This document shows, one piece after another, positions 16,779 to 27,279 of a stretch of 64,000 bases of DNA (within the stretch, counting starts at the first letter, position 1; the number at the start of each line of letters is the position of its first letter). The DNA is taken from the NCBI RefSeq assembly GCF_002858925.1, contig NZ_PJRS01000022.1:124001-188000 (forward strand). Direction: 5' to 3'. This stretch comes from Caulobacter zeae (lineage in GTDB: Bacteria; Pseudomonadota; Alphaproteobacteria; Caulobacterales; Caulobacteraceae). The position numbers and the translations under genes were made by a program. Under the pieces are notes generated by a model. The model saw only the letters and a program-made list of their open reading frames with translations, did no database searches and was not told the origin of the DNA.

Positions 16779-16888
16779 GGCAAGGCCGGCGCGCCTGCTT
16801 TTTCCGGGCGCCATGTCACAAGACGCGCGCCCGTCTCGTCCTGATCTTCGAAGCCCCCCCTTCAGGGGCCGTAACGAGGATCAGGACC

Positions 16889-17320
16889 ATGAGCGACACC
16901 GCCGGCTTCCGCCACGACAAGAACGTCCCCGCCGTCTATCAGGCCTTCATCGCCGCCGAGCAGGCGGTGGCCGCGGCGGGCCTCGCTCCTTCCTTGCTTC
17001 ACCTGCTCAAGCTGCGCGCCTCGCAGCTCAACGACTGCGCCTTCTGCGTGAAGATGCATTCCAAGGAGGCCCGCGACGACGGCGAGACCAACGAGCGCCT
17101 CGACCGCCTGACCGTCTGGCGGCACGTGGCCGACTACACCCCCGCGGAGAAGGCCGCCCTGGCCTGGACCGAGGCCCTGACCCAGTTGCCGGCCAAGGTC
17201 GACCTGGCCCCATTGCGCGCCGACCTGCGGGCCCACTACAGCGAGGTCGAGGCCAGCGCCCTGACTGCCCTGGTGGCGATGATCAACCTCTGGAACCGCC
17301 TGGGCGTCTCGGCCCACTGA
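16889..17320 (+). CDS. Carboxymuconolactone decarboxylase / AhpD-like protein
   Basis: A 143-residue alkylhydroperoxidase-fold protein. The redox motif CAFC (within NDCAFCVKMHSKEAR, about residues 50-60) with the following His is the AhpD catalytic signature, pointing to a peroxidase-type or gamma-carboxymuconolactone-decarboxylase-like activity. Proteins of this size are commonly antioxidant enzymes. An AGGATCAGGACC site precedes the ATG. Confidence 0.85.
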   Translation: MSDTAGFRHDKNVPAVYQAFIAAEQAVAAAGLAPSLLHLLKLRASQLNDCAFCVKMHSKEARDDGETNERLDRLTVWRHVADYTPAEKAALAWTEALTQLPAKVDLAPLRADLRAHYSEVEASALTALVAMINLWNRLGVSAH

Positions 17321-17386
17321 GCCGGCGTTGAACAACCCGCCATGCGAGGCGTTGCCAAAGCTCCCCCTGCTAGAGGAGACGCCCGC

Positions 17387-17689
17387 ATGGCCCAGACCTT
17401 CGAAGACGCGCTCGAGACCGTCCTGGCCTGGCTGGACACGCCGCCGCCGTCGGGCTCGGCCGAGGAGGCGCGCTTCCTGGCGGCGATCGAGCGCGTGCTG
17501 GCCGAACCCGACGGCGCCGAGGCCAGCGCCGAGCAGGCCGCCGCCATAGACGACATCGTCCGCGTCGACGACGACCTGCGCCAGCGCCTGGCCAAGCTCG
17601 CGAACGCCCGCCGCAACCCCTTCGGCGACCACCCCGACGGCATCGGCCCGACGCTGGGCATGGACCTGGGGGCGAAGAAGGGCGGCTGA
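17387..17689 (+). CDS. Small hypothetical protein
   Basis: A 100-residue acidic, helix-rich soluble protein with a good AGAGGAGACGCCC ribosome binding site. It contains an acidic central helix (AIERVLAEPDGAEASAEQ) and a basic C-terminal part (RQRLAKLANARRNPFGDHP). No family is recognised and there is no signal or membrane segment. It is convergent with secA, separated by a terminator. Confidence 0.55.
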   Translation: MAQTFEDALETVLAWLDTPPPSGSAEEARFLAAIERVLAEPDGAEASAEQAAAIDDIVRVDDDLRQRLAKLANARRNPFGDHPDGIGPTLGMDLGAKKGG

Positions 17690-17718
17690 CGCCCACACAC
17701 GTCCCATCGCCCCGCCCA

Positions 17719-17752
17719 CGAAAAAGCCCGCCCTGGTCTCCCGGGGCGGGCT
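17719..17752 (-). terminator. Rho-independent terminator of secA
   Basis: A stem AAGCCCGCCCC / GGGCGGGCTT is followed on the minus strand by a run of five T, 35 bases past the secA stop. It may also stop the converging small gene from the other side. Confidence 0.8.
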
Positions 17753-17786
17753 TCGTCGTTTCAGGCCCTGACGAACCCGCCGGTCG

Positions 17787-20552
<2,766 letters not shown>

Positions 20553-20669
20553 GCAGAAAGGATCCGGAGCGAGAACTTAGTGGGCCGGCGCTAAGGCTTT
20601 ATCGGCCTTCACTACGGTAATGACGGTGCGCCGAGATCGCAGAACCCCTGAAAACGGCGCGCGCGCGAG

Positions 20670-20697
20670 ACTTAAGCACCGCCCCCCCCAGTGTCAA
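20670..20697 (-). promoter_or_regulatory. secA promoter
   Basis: On the minus strand TTGACAC (-35) is followed 13 bases later by GCTTAAGTC, close to the published Caulobacter housekeeping arrangement TTGACGS, N10-14, GCTANAWC. The spacer carries a run of eight G. The leader to the secA ATG would be about 110 bases. Confidence 0.55.
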
Positions 20698-20877
20698 CGC
20701 GAGGCCTGGCCCGCCGGGGCGTCGAAAAGCCCGATGGGCCAAGCTTTCACCCGCTGCGCGAAACCCGCTCGGCGGCGATGCAAACCCTCGCCGCGCCTCC
20801 GGGTTCCGAGAACCATGTCCTCGCGCGCGAAGTTTAGAGGCCCGAGCCGTCCGAAACGGCTTTCCCTTTGGCCTGAC

Positions 20878-20891
20878 GCGCTCTAGAGCGC
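20878..20891. promoter_or_regulatory. 14-bp perfect palindrome upstream of the parvulin lipoprotein gene
   Basis: GCGCTCTAGAGCGC ends 31 bases before the lipoprotein ATG, in the 370-base divergent region shared with secA. It may be an operator or part of the promoter. The remainder of this gap shows only the secA promoter and no gene I can support. Confidence 0.35.
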
Positions 20892-20922
20892 ATTTCATAA
20901 GACCAGCGGAGATCCGCGCCCG

Positions 20923-21933
20923 ATGAACCCTGTCCGTAAACCCCGCTCACTTCATGCTCGCTCGGTTTTGGCCGCCGCCGTGATCGGCCTGGCGCTGCTG
21001 GTCGCCGCCTGCGGCCGCGGCGGCGTCGACGAGCGCCCGCCCGAGCCGGGCGACACGGCCGTGGCCCGGGTCGACGGCCACGCCGTCTGGGCCTCCGATG
21101 TCAAGCGCGAGGCCGTGGCGCAAGGGCTGATCGGCGAGGGCGAACCGCTGGACGTGTCGTCCGACCTGTTCCGCCGCGTGCTCGACGAGGTGATCGACCA
21201 GAAGCTGCTGGCCGCCGAGGCCATCGAGCGCAAGCTCGACAAGGATCCCGTGGCCCAGCGCCGTCTGGCCGCCGCCCGCGAGCGCATCCTGGGCGACATG
21301 CTGGTCGAGGGCATGGTCGAGAAGGCCGTCACCGAGGACAACATCCGCGGCCTCTACGGCGAGCAGCAGAAGCTGACCAAGCAGTCGGAAGAGATCCGCG
21401 CCCGCCAGATCCTGGTGCCCACCCAGGCGGAAGCCGAAAGCGTCAAGAAGCTGCTGACGACCGGCGCCTCGTTCGACGCCCTGGCCATGGAACGCTCCAA
21501 GGACGAGGCCACGCGCTTCAAGGGCGGCGACCTCGACTACTTCACGGTCGACATCATGCCCGAGCCCTACGCCGTGGCCCTGAAGGACGCCAAGAAGGGC
21601 GACCTCGTCGGCCCGTTCGCCATCGCCGGCGGCTGGGTGGTGATGCGCGTAGAGGACAAGCGCCAGGAAGCGCCGATGAGCCTCGAGGAAGCCCGTCCGC
21701 AGATCGTGCGTTTCCTCACCTACGACCAGGTTCGCGACCTGCTGGAGAAACTGCGCGGCGGCGCCAAGGTGGAGATGCTGGTCGGCAAGGGCCAGGACAT
21801 CCCCGGCGCCCCGCAGGAGCCGGCCTCCGCGCCGCCCGGAGGCGGCGACGCCGCCCCCAGCTCCGACCTCGACAACGCCCCGCCCGCCTCGGCTCCGGCC
21901 CAGAATTCGGCCCAGAACTCGGCAAAGAAATGA
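20923..21933 (+). CDS. Parvulin-type peptidyl-prolyl isomerase lipoprotein (SurA/PrsA-like)
   Basis: A 336-residue periplasmic chaperone candidate. The signal ends in LLVAAC, a lipobox with Cys30. A SurA-type helical N-domain (about 45-150) precedes a PpiC/rotamase domain (about 155-265: IRARQILVPTQAEAES, FDALAMERSKDEATRFKGGDLDYF, GPFAIAGGWVVMRVEDK). The tail is Pro/Ala/Ser/Gly-rich and ends in a duplicated QNSAQNSAKK. It probably assists folding of outer-membrane or exported proteins. Its stop overlaps the argJ ATG. Confidence 0.88.
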   Translation: MNPVRKPRSLHARSVLAAAVIGLALLVAACGRGGVDERPPEPGDTAVARVDGHAVWASDVKREAVAQGLIGEGEPLDVSSDLFRRVLDEVIDQKLLAAEAIERKLDKDPVAQRRLAAARERILGDMLVEGMVEKAVTEDNIRGLYGEQQKLTKQSEEIRARQILVPTQAEAESVKKLLTTGASFDALAMERSKDEATRFKGGDLDYFTVDIMPEPYAVALKDAKKGDLVGPFAIAGGWVVMRVEDKRQEAPMSLEEARPQIVRFLTYDQVRDLLEKLRGGAKVEMLVGKGQDIPGAPQEPASAPPGGGDAAPSSDLDNAPPASAPAQNSAQNSAKK

Positions 21934-23441
21934 CCCGCAAGCCCACCACGACCTCGACCGACAAGGCCGCTGCAAAGACCAAGGCCGCGCCGAAAGCCGC
22001 CGACAAGGCCCCGGCCACCACCACGCCCGCCGAGATCGTCGGCCAGGTCGGCGCCACGGTCGGCCACGCGCTGGACCGCGCCCTCGACCCGCTGGCCTCG
22101 GCCCTGAAGCGCGCCGGCCTGCGCCGCGCCCAGAAGTCGGCCGGCGAAACATCCGTTCAGGCCGCGCCCGTCGTCGCCCCGCCGCCGGTCGCCCCGGGCA
22201 AGCCGGGCCTGGCCGTCTCGCCGCTGGTCGTGCCGTTCCCGGTCATCCCGCCGATCGCCGGGGTCGAGATCGCCACCGGCCGCGCCGGCTTCTACAAGCA
22301 CGAGCGCCCCGACCTGCTGCTGATGCGCTTCGCCGAGGGCACCTCGGGCGCCGGCGTCTTCACTCGCCACGGCGTGGGTTCGGCCCCGGTCGACTGGTGC
22401 AAGCGCCAGCTGGCCGCGACCGGCGGCGCCGACGTGCGCGCCCTGGTGGTCAACGCCGGCTGCGCCAACAGCTTCACCGGCAAGCCCGGCGCCGACGCCG
22501 TGCGCCGCGTGGCCACCGCCGTGGGCAAGCGCTTCGACTGCCGCCAGCGCGACGTGATGATGGCCTCGACCGGCGTCATCGGCGTCATCCTCGACGACAG
22601 CAAGATCACCTCGAACCTGCGCGAAGTGGAAACCCGCCTCACCGCCGACGGCTGGGCCCAGGCGGCCTCGGCGATCATGACCACCGACACCTTCCCGAAG
22701 GGCGCCTACACCACGGCGGTGATCGACGGCCATGAAGTGAAGATCGCCGGCATCGCCAAGGGCTCGGGCATGATCGCGCCCGATATGGCCACGATGCTGG
22801 CCTTCGTGGCCACCGACGCGGCCATCGCGCCGGCCGCCCTGCAGACCCTGGTCAGCCTCTATACCCGCACCACCTTCAACTGCGTGACGGTGGACGGCGA
22901 CCGCTCGACCAACGACACGCTCCTGTTGTTCGCGACGGGGCAGTCGTCGGCGCCGAAGATTGCACGGGCCGGCGACAAGCGCCTGGCCGACTTCCGCGAA
23001 AAGCTGGAAGGCGTGCTGCTGGACCTGGCCATGCAACTTGTCCGCGACGGCGAAGGCGCCACCAAGTTCGTCAAGATCACGGTCAACGGCGCCGAGAGTC
23101 CGCTGTCGGCCCGCAAGATCGCCCGCACCATCGCCGAAAGCCCGCTGGTCAAGACCGCCTTCGCCGGCGAGGACGCCAACTGGGGCCGCATCGTCATGGC
23201 CGTCGGCCGCGCCGACGAACCGGTCAACCGCGAGAAGATCAGCGTCAAGTTCGGCGAACTCTACGCCGCCCGCGACGGCCTGGTCTCGGCCGAGTACGAC
23301 GAGGCGGCCATGAGCGCCTACATGAAGAACCAGGAGCTTGAGGTCACCGTCGAGGTCGGCGTCGGCAAGGGCAGCTCCTCGGTCTGGACCTGCGACCTGA
23401 CCAAACAGTACGTGGCCATCAACGGCGACTACCGGTCGTAG
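21930..23441 (+). CDS. argJ: Bifunctional glutamate N-acetyltransferase/amino-acid acetyltransferase ArgJ with N-terminal extension
   Basis: A 503-residue enzyme of the arginine acetyl cycle. The catalytic region starts near residue 105 (VSPLVVPFPVIPPIAGVEIA) and contains NAGCANSFTGKPG and KGSGMIAPDMATMLAF. In this last motif the Ala-Thr bond is the self-cleavage site and Thr the nucleophile. Typical ArgJ proteins have about 400 residues. The extra N-terminal hundred residues are Lys/Ala/Thr-rich and then Ala/Pro-rich (about 1-105), with one helical part VGQVGATVGHALDRALDP. The ATG overlaps the preceding stop (ATGA), implying coupling to the parvulin gene. Confidence 0.93.
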   Translation: MTRKPTTTSTDKAAAKTKAAPKAADKAPATTTPAEIVGQVGATVGHALDRALDPLASALKRAGLRRAQKSAGETSVQAAPVVAPPPVAPGKPGLAVSPLVVPFPVIPPIAGVEIATGRAGFYKHERPDLLLMRFAEGTSGAGVFTRHGVGSAPVDWCKRQLAATGGADVRALVVNAGCANSFTGKPGADAVRRVATAVGKRFDCRQRDVMMASTGVIGVILDDSKITSNLREVETRLTADGWAQAASAIMTTDTFPKGAYTTAVIDGHEVKIAGIAKGSGMIAPDMATMLAFVATDAAIAPAALQTLVSLYTRTTFNCVTVDGDRSTNDTLLLFATGQSSAPKIARAGDKRLADFREKLEGVLLDLAMQLVRDGEGATKFVKITVNGAESPLSARKIARTIAESPLVKTAFAGEDANWGRIVMAVGRADEPVNREKISVKFGELYAARDGLVSAEYDEAAMSAYMKNQELEVTVEVGVGKGSSSVWTCDLTKQYVAINGDYRS

Positions 23442-23451
23442 ACCGGGCCGG

Positions 23452-23739
23452 ATGCTCCAAGCCGTGACGCTGGAATTGGGGCGCGCCGATGCAGAGCGCG
23501 TCTCCTTTCCCGATCTGGCCATGCTCACGTTCAGCCTCACGGCGCGTGAACTGGCCTTTACGGCCGAGGGCGTCTTCGTCGAGGGCATAGGGCTCGTCGA
23601 TGCTCCGTGCCGAGCGCTTCTGACCGCCGAAGCCGCCATCACCGCACGCATGTTCAAGCATGAGCAATGGCTGGCCGCGATCCTTCGGCGGCCGCCCTGC
23701 GCGACATCTGCGAGTGGATCGTCGAGGGCGACGACCTGA
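23452..23739 (+). CDS. Small unknown protein; possible N-terminal part of a frameshifted gene
   Basis: It begins 11 bases after the argJ stop and is probably in the same operon. Its 95 residues start with a beta-rich domain-like sequence (MLQAVTLELGRADAERVSF ... FTAEGVFVEGIGLVDAPCR). After about residue 72 the composition turns into shadow-like Arg/Pro/Ser text. The next frame (23667-24245) then continues with similar-looking sequence, which suggests one original gene broken by a frameshift between 23664 and 23739. No family is recognised. Confidence 0.45.
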   Translation: MLQAVTLELGRADAERVSFPDLAMLTFSLTARELAFTAEGVFVEGIGLVDAPCRALLTAEAAITARMFKHEQWLAAILRRPPCATSASGSSRATT

Positions 23740-24245
23740 TCCTGTCGGGGTTCGGCGCCTCGTCCGGCTACTGGACCGAGATCCGCATTCCCCTCATCTC
23801 GGCAACCATTCGGGTCGACGGCCGCTCGATGACGGCTCCGCTCGGCGCGGTCCTGCGGGACCTGACGCTGAGCCACGCCTGGACGGCAGACGGCGCGCTG
23901 TTCCTGGAGTTCGGCACGCTGTCGCCGTCCACGGTTCGCCGCCGCGACGGAAGCCCTGGCAACCGGACCGGCGAGGTCTCGGCCTGTCTCTATGACGGCT
24001 GGCGGGTCGAGGAGAACGGTACGCCCCTCCCGCCGTCTGCCCTGGTCGGCCGACGAGTGATCTTCGGAGCGGCCGCGGGCGAGCCGCCGGAACTCGACCT
24101 GGCTTTCGAAGGCGGCGCGCGGATCGTGTCCTACGCCCGCGATGGCGGGGCTCCCGATTGGGCGCTCGCCGATCGGCGTGGCGCGACGCCGATCTGGTAC
24201 GCGGTCGATGAGGGCCGGGTGCGCGCGGGCGATGGCAGGAGCTAG
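23667..24245 (+). CDS. Unknown protein; possible C-terminal part of a frameshifted gene
   Basis: A 192-residue frame overlapping the previous one by 73 bases. It has credible protein character throughout (LRDICEWIVEGDDLILSGF, WTEIRIPLISATIRVDGRSM, LDLAFEGGARIVSYAR): soluble, beta-rich, with no signal. Its ATG has no good ribosome binding site and sits two codons after a stop in its own frame, consistent with being the downstream part of the gene starting at 23452. Its stop overlaps the converging lipoprotein gene by four bases. Confidence 0.6.
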   Translation: MAGRDPSAAALRDICEWIVEGDDLILSGFGASSGYWTEIRIPLISATIRVDGRSMTAPLGAVLRDLTLSHAWTADGALFLEFGTLSPSTVRRRDGSPGNRTGEVSACLYDGWRVEENGTPLPPSALVGRRVIFGAAAGEPPELDLAFEGGARIVSYARDGGAPDWALADRRGATPIWYAVDEGRVRAGDGRS

Positions 24246-24556
24246 ACCACCGCCTCGCAGCGGCCGTCGCGGACGATGAAGTCGAAGACCTGGTCCAAGC
24301 CAGGCGTAACGTAGCCGATGTGGCAGGTGGCGGCCTGGCGATCGGCGAACGACACCTGGATCTCGCCATGCCCTTCGCACCTGGCGGGCTGGACGCCGGT
24401 GAAGCGGTCCCCCGACCTGGAAAGCGGAACCTGCCGGCCGCACAGCCGAAACTCGGCGCCGATCACCTCGCCGTCGCCCACACGAACGTCGAAGCGGTTT
24501 GACGCCGTCTCGCAGGCGCTCAGGCCGAGCAGCGCGAGCAGAACCATCTTCTTCAT
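24242..24556 (-). CDS. Small predicted lipoprotein
   Basis: A 104-residue exported lipoprotein. The signal MKKMVLLALLGLSAC gives a lipidated Cys15. The mature domain is beta-rich with four more cysteines (FRLCGRQVPL, ARCEGHGE, ATCHIGYV, GRCEAVV), which could form two disulfides. No family is recognised. It converges on the preceding gene with stop codons overlapping by four bases. Confidence 0.65.
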   Translation of the reverse strand: MKKMVLLALLGLSACETASNRFDVRVGDGEVIGAEFRLCGRQVPLSRSGDRFTGVQPARCEGHGEIQVSFADRQAATCHIGYVTPGLDQVFDFIVRDGRCEAVV

Positions 24557-24595
24557 GGCGTCACCTTGGCTGACGTTTCGGATGCGAGAGCACGC

Positions 24596-24946
24596 CTAGA
24601 GCCGATCCAGCCTGGCGCTCCGCATCGTCTCGTGCGGCTTCGACGGCCAGCCGCGGGTCATGCGCAGCGTCGCCATCGTCGCCAGCAAGGCCAGGCCGAC
24701 GCCGCCGGCCGTAGCGCAGGCCAGCGCGATCAGCACGGCGTCGCCGCGCGGCTCCTGGCTCCAGTAGGCCCAGTGGGCGTGGTTCTGGTCGAGCACATAG
24801 ATCCGGCCGTGGATCAGATGTTGCGCCAAGTTCCAGCCGTTCCAACCCAGGGTCAGCAGCGCGACCCCGGCAAGTGCGAACCACTCCATGGCGTCGCGAT
24901 CGGAGATCGCGTGCAGTTGGTCCAGCAACTTCCTTCGCCCTGCCAT
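24596..24946 (-). CDS. Small membrane protein
   Basis: A 116-residue protein with two predicted membrane segments (AMEWFALAGVALLTLGWNGW and VLIALACATAGGVGLALLAT) separated by a His/Trp-rich loop (IHGRIYVLDQNHAHWAYWSQ). The ATG at 24946 has a GGGGGGAG site just ahead. An upstream ATG at 24997 would add 17 hydrophobic residues but has no ribosome binding site. The loop character recalls small membrane proteins of unknown function. Confidence 0.6.
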   Translation of the reverse strand: MAGRRKLLDQLHAISDRDAMEWFALAGVALLTLGWNGWNLAQHLIHGRIYVLDQNHAHWAYWSQEPRGDAVLIALACATAGGVGLALLATMATLRMTRGWPSKPHETMRSARLDRL

Positions 24947-25038
24947 TCTCCCCCCGCTGACCAGACCCGCGATGGCGGCCACGCCCAGCCACCCCATATG
25001 CCGGAAAGATCGACGCCCCCAAACGCCATCCTCGCCCG

Positions 25039-25068
25039 CCCGATCTTCACAGCCCCGATCTTCACAGC
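25039..25068. repeat. 15-bp perfect tandem duplication
   Basis: CCCGATCTTCACAGC is present twice in direct succession, ending 12 bases before the ATG of the DJ-1/PfpI gene and thus overlapping its likely leader. It could be a slippage duplication or a tandem protein-binding site. Confidence 0.5.
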
Positions 25069-25080
25069 AAAGAGCCCGCC

Positions 25081-25767
25081 ATGAAAATCCTCATCGTCCT
25101 GACCTCGCACGACACCCTTGGCGACACCGGCAAGAAGACCGGCTTCTGGCTCGAGGAGCTGGCCGCGCCCTATTACGTGTTCAAGGACGCCGGCGCCGAC
25201 CTCGTCCTGGCTTCGCCCGAGGGCGGCCAGCCGCCGCTCGATCCCAAGAGCGACCTGCCCGACTTCCAGACCGACGCTACCCGCCGCTTCCAGGCCGACG
25301 AGGCCGCGCTGGCGGCCCTGGCCCAGACCACGCCGCTCGCCGAGGTGAACGCCGCCGACTTCGACGCGGTGTTCTATCCCGGCGGTCACGGCCCGCTGTG
25401 GGATCTTGCCGAGTCGCCCGTCTCGGTCTCCCTGATCGAGGCCTTCGACCGCGCCGGCAAGCCCCAGGCCCTGGTCTGCCACGCCCCCGGCGCCCTGCGC
25501 CACGTCAAGGCCGCCGACGGCCGCCCGCTGGTGGCCGGCCGCAAGGTCACCGGCTTCACCAACGGCGAGGAGGACGCCGTCGAGCTGACCGACATCGTGC
25601 CGTTCCTGGTCGAGGACATGCTGAAGGCCAATGGCGGCCTCTACGAGAAAGGCCCCGACTGGGCGCCCTACCTCGTCGAGGACGACGACCTGATCACCGG
25701 CCAGAACCCCGCCAGCAGCGACGCCGTCGCCCACGCTCTCGTCAAGCGCCTGGCGGCCAAGGCCTGA
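25081..25767 (+). CDS. DJ-1/PfpI (HchA-like) glutamine-amidotransferase-fold protein
   Basis: A 228-residue cytoplasmic protein. Motifs: MKILIVLTSHD, FWLEELAAPYYVFKDAG, ADFDAVFYPGGHGPLWDL and the nucleophile elbow ALVCHAPGAL containing the catalytic Cys. This pattern matches the HchA/glyoxalase III branch, which converts methylglyoxal to lactate or repairs glycated molecules. The exact activity is not proven by sequence. It stands alone in its direction. Confidence 0.85.
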   Translation: MKILIVLTSHDTLGDTGKKTGFWLEELAAPYYVFKDAGADLVLASPEGGQPPLDPKSDLPDFQTDATRRFQADEAALAALAQTTPLAEVNAADFDAVFYPGGHGPLWDLAESPVSVSLIEAFDRAGKPQALVCHAPGALRHVKAADGRPLVAGRKVTGFTNGEEDAVELTDIVPFLVEDMLKANGGLYEKGPDWAPYLVEDDDLITGQNPASSDAVAHALVKRLAAKA

Positions 25768-25788
25768 GGCCATACCAAATCCGTAAGG

Positions 25789-25806
25789 TCCCCGCTTTCG
25801 CGGGGA
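25789..25806. repeat. REP-like hairpin between convergent genes
   Basis: TCCCCGCTTTCGCGGGGA forms a 7-bp stem with a short loop between the DJ-1 and nadV stops. There is no T tract, so it resembles a repetitive extragenic hairpin more than a classical terminator. Confidence 0.45.
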
Positions 25807-25825
25807 TCGTGCGGGAGAAGGCCTC

Positions 25826-27217
25826 TCATCCCGCCTCGCTGCGCGCCCGCACGTCGGCCAGCGTGTGATCCACCAGCAGCGCCCCGTCCTCCCACACCGT
25901 GACCATGGCGTCAGTCCAGCCCTGCGGCGCGGCCTCGCCTTCGGCCACGGCGACCGTGCGGTAGTCGCCGGCCGCATTGCGCTGAAGCATCAGCCGCCCG
26001 GCCTTGGAGCGCTTGCCCGGATCGGTGACCGGGTTCTTGCTGACGTCGATCCAGGCCCCGTCGACCTTGGCCGCCGAGCACTTCAACGCAAAGCGCTGGG
26101 TGTCGCGGTCGAGCTGCTGCAACAGGCCGCCGCCCATGCCGAAGGCCAGGTTCTCGGCGCTGAAGCCGTCGGCGATCACCCGCTCGAGGATGGCGGCGAT
26201 GCTGACAGGATTGACCCCGTCGCCCTGGATCACCCGCACGTGGTTCAGCACCTTGTAGCCCTTGGCGTTGACCGTGCTGCCGAAGGCCTCGTCGAGGCGC
26301 CTCAGGGTCTCGGCGACGATCTCGACCGGCTCGCCGGAGTCGGGGCGCACGACCAGGGTCGCGCCGCTGGCGATCACCTCGTCCCGCAGTTCCTGGCCCC
26401 AGATGCGGCTGACCGCCTCGAACAGGTCGTAGCTGTCGGACACCACCGAGAACAGGCCGCCCGGCTTGCCGAAGCTCGTCAGCATGTTGCGATAGGCGTC
26501 GGCCTCGCGATCGCGGCCCCAGCTGGTGATGGTGCTGTGCTCGGCCGCCGGGATCGAGAAGGCCGCCATCGGCTCGTTGTACCAGGCCCGGCCCGCCTGC
26601 ACGGCCGCCAGGGTGTCGCTGCCCAGGAAGTTGACGAGGTGGGCCAAGCCCCCGATCGCCGCGCTCTCCTTGCTGGAGACGCCCCGCGCCCCGAAGTCGT
26701 GCAGCTTGAACGGCAGCTGGCCTTCGGGATCGTCGCAGGTCTTCTCCAGCGCCGCGCGGAGCGTCTGCTTGACGCCCCAGCTGGTGGTGGCGACGGTCAC
26801 CGGATACCAGACCCGCAGCAGCAGGGTCTCCAGGTAGGACGGCAGCCAGAAGCACTCCGGATCGGTGTTCTCGATGGTCATCAGCGCCTGGTGCGTGGGG
26901 ACCACCGCCCCTTCGGGCACGGCCCGGATGCGCACCGGCAGGCGGCCGCCGTGCACGTCGACGATCCGCCGCCAGCCGGCCTCGTTGAAGGGCTCGCCAT
27001 GCGCCGCCAGAAGCTGCGCAGCCTCGTCGACCATGGCGTGGGTCACAGGTTTGGCCAGCGCGGTCTTCAGGATCGCCTGCAGGCCGAAGAAGACCGTGCG
27101 GTCGTAGCGTCCGCCCCGGCTCTCCACATAGAAGAACGCGCCGGTCGTGGCGGGCGGGTATTGCAGCCAGTGGCTGGCCTTGTAGCTGTCGGTGTCGAGG
27201 ATCAGGTTGTCGAACAT
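25826..27217 (-). CDS. nadV: Nicotinamide phosphoribosyltransferase (NadV/NAMPT-like)
   Basis: A 463-residue enzyme making NMN from nicotinamide and PRPP in a one-step salvage route that bypasses deamidation. Recognisable NAMPT text: NLILDTDSYKASHWLQYPP, FFGLQAILK, the LHDFGARGVSS region with SIPAAEHSTITSWGR, VVSDSYDLFEAV, VVRPDSGEP, VIQGDGVN, and FGMGGGLLQQ. It starts 62 bases after the upstream NadM-Nudix gene in the same direction, so the pair forms a nicotinamide to NMN to NAD operon. The frame continues far upstream in the neighbouring gene, but the family N-terminus starts at the ATG at 27217. Confidence 0.94.
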   Translation of the reverse strand: MFDNLILDTDSYKASHWLQYPPATTGAFFYVESRGGRYDRTVFFGLQAILKTALAKPVTHAMVDEAAQLLAAHGEPFNEAGWRRIVDVHGGRLPVRIRAVPEGAVVPTHQALMTIENTDPECFWLPSYLETLLLRVWYPVTVATTSWGVKQTLRAALEKTCDDPEGQLPFKLHDFGARGVSSKESAAIGGLAHLVNFLGSDTLAAVQAGRAWYNEPMAAFSIPAAEHSTITSWGRDREADAYRNMLTSFGKPGGLFSVVSDSYDLFEAVSRIWGQELRDEVIASGATLVVRPDSGEPVEIVAETLRRLDEAFGSTVNAKGYKVLNHVRVIQGDGVNPVSIAAILERVIADGFSAENLAFGMGGGLLQQLDRDTQRFALKCSAAKVDGAWIDVSKNPVTDPGKRSKAGRLMLQRNAAGDYRTVAVAEGEAAPQGWTDAMVTVWEDGALLVDHTLADVRARSEAG

Positions 27218-27279
27218 CGCGGAAGCTCCTTGCCGCGGATCACCGTCCCGTCTTTCGGGTCGGCTGGGTTTGACCGGCG

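Noticed and set aside
20620-20886. An 88-codon frame in the secA/parvulin divergent region
   Set aside because: It is Arg/Pro-rich with no ribosome binding site, and it overlaps the secA promoter and the palindrome.
21720-24443. A 907-codon open frame on the minus strand
   Set aside because: It is antisense to argJ and its neighbours, with shadow composition.
25789-25806. Hairpin as a rho-independent terminator for DJ-1 or nadV
   Set aside because: There is no T tract on either strand, so I list it only as a REP-like hairpin.
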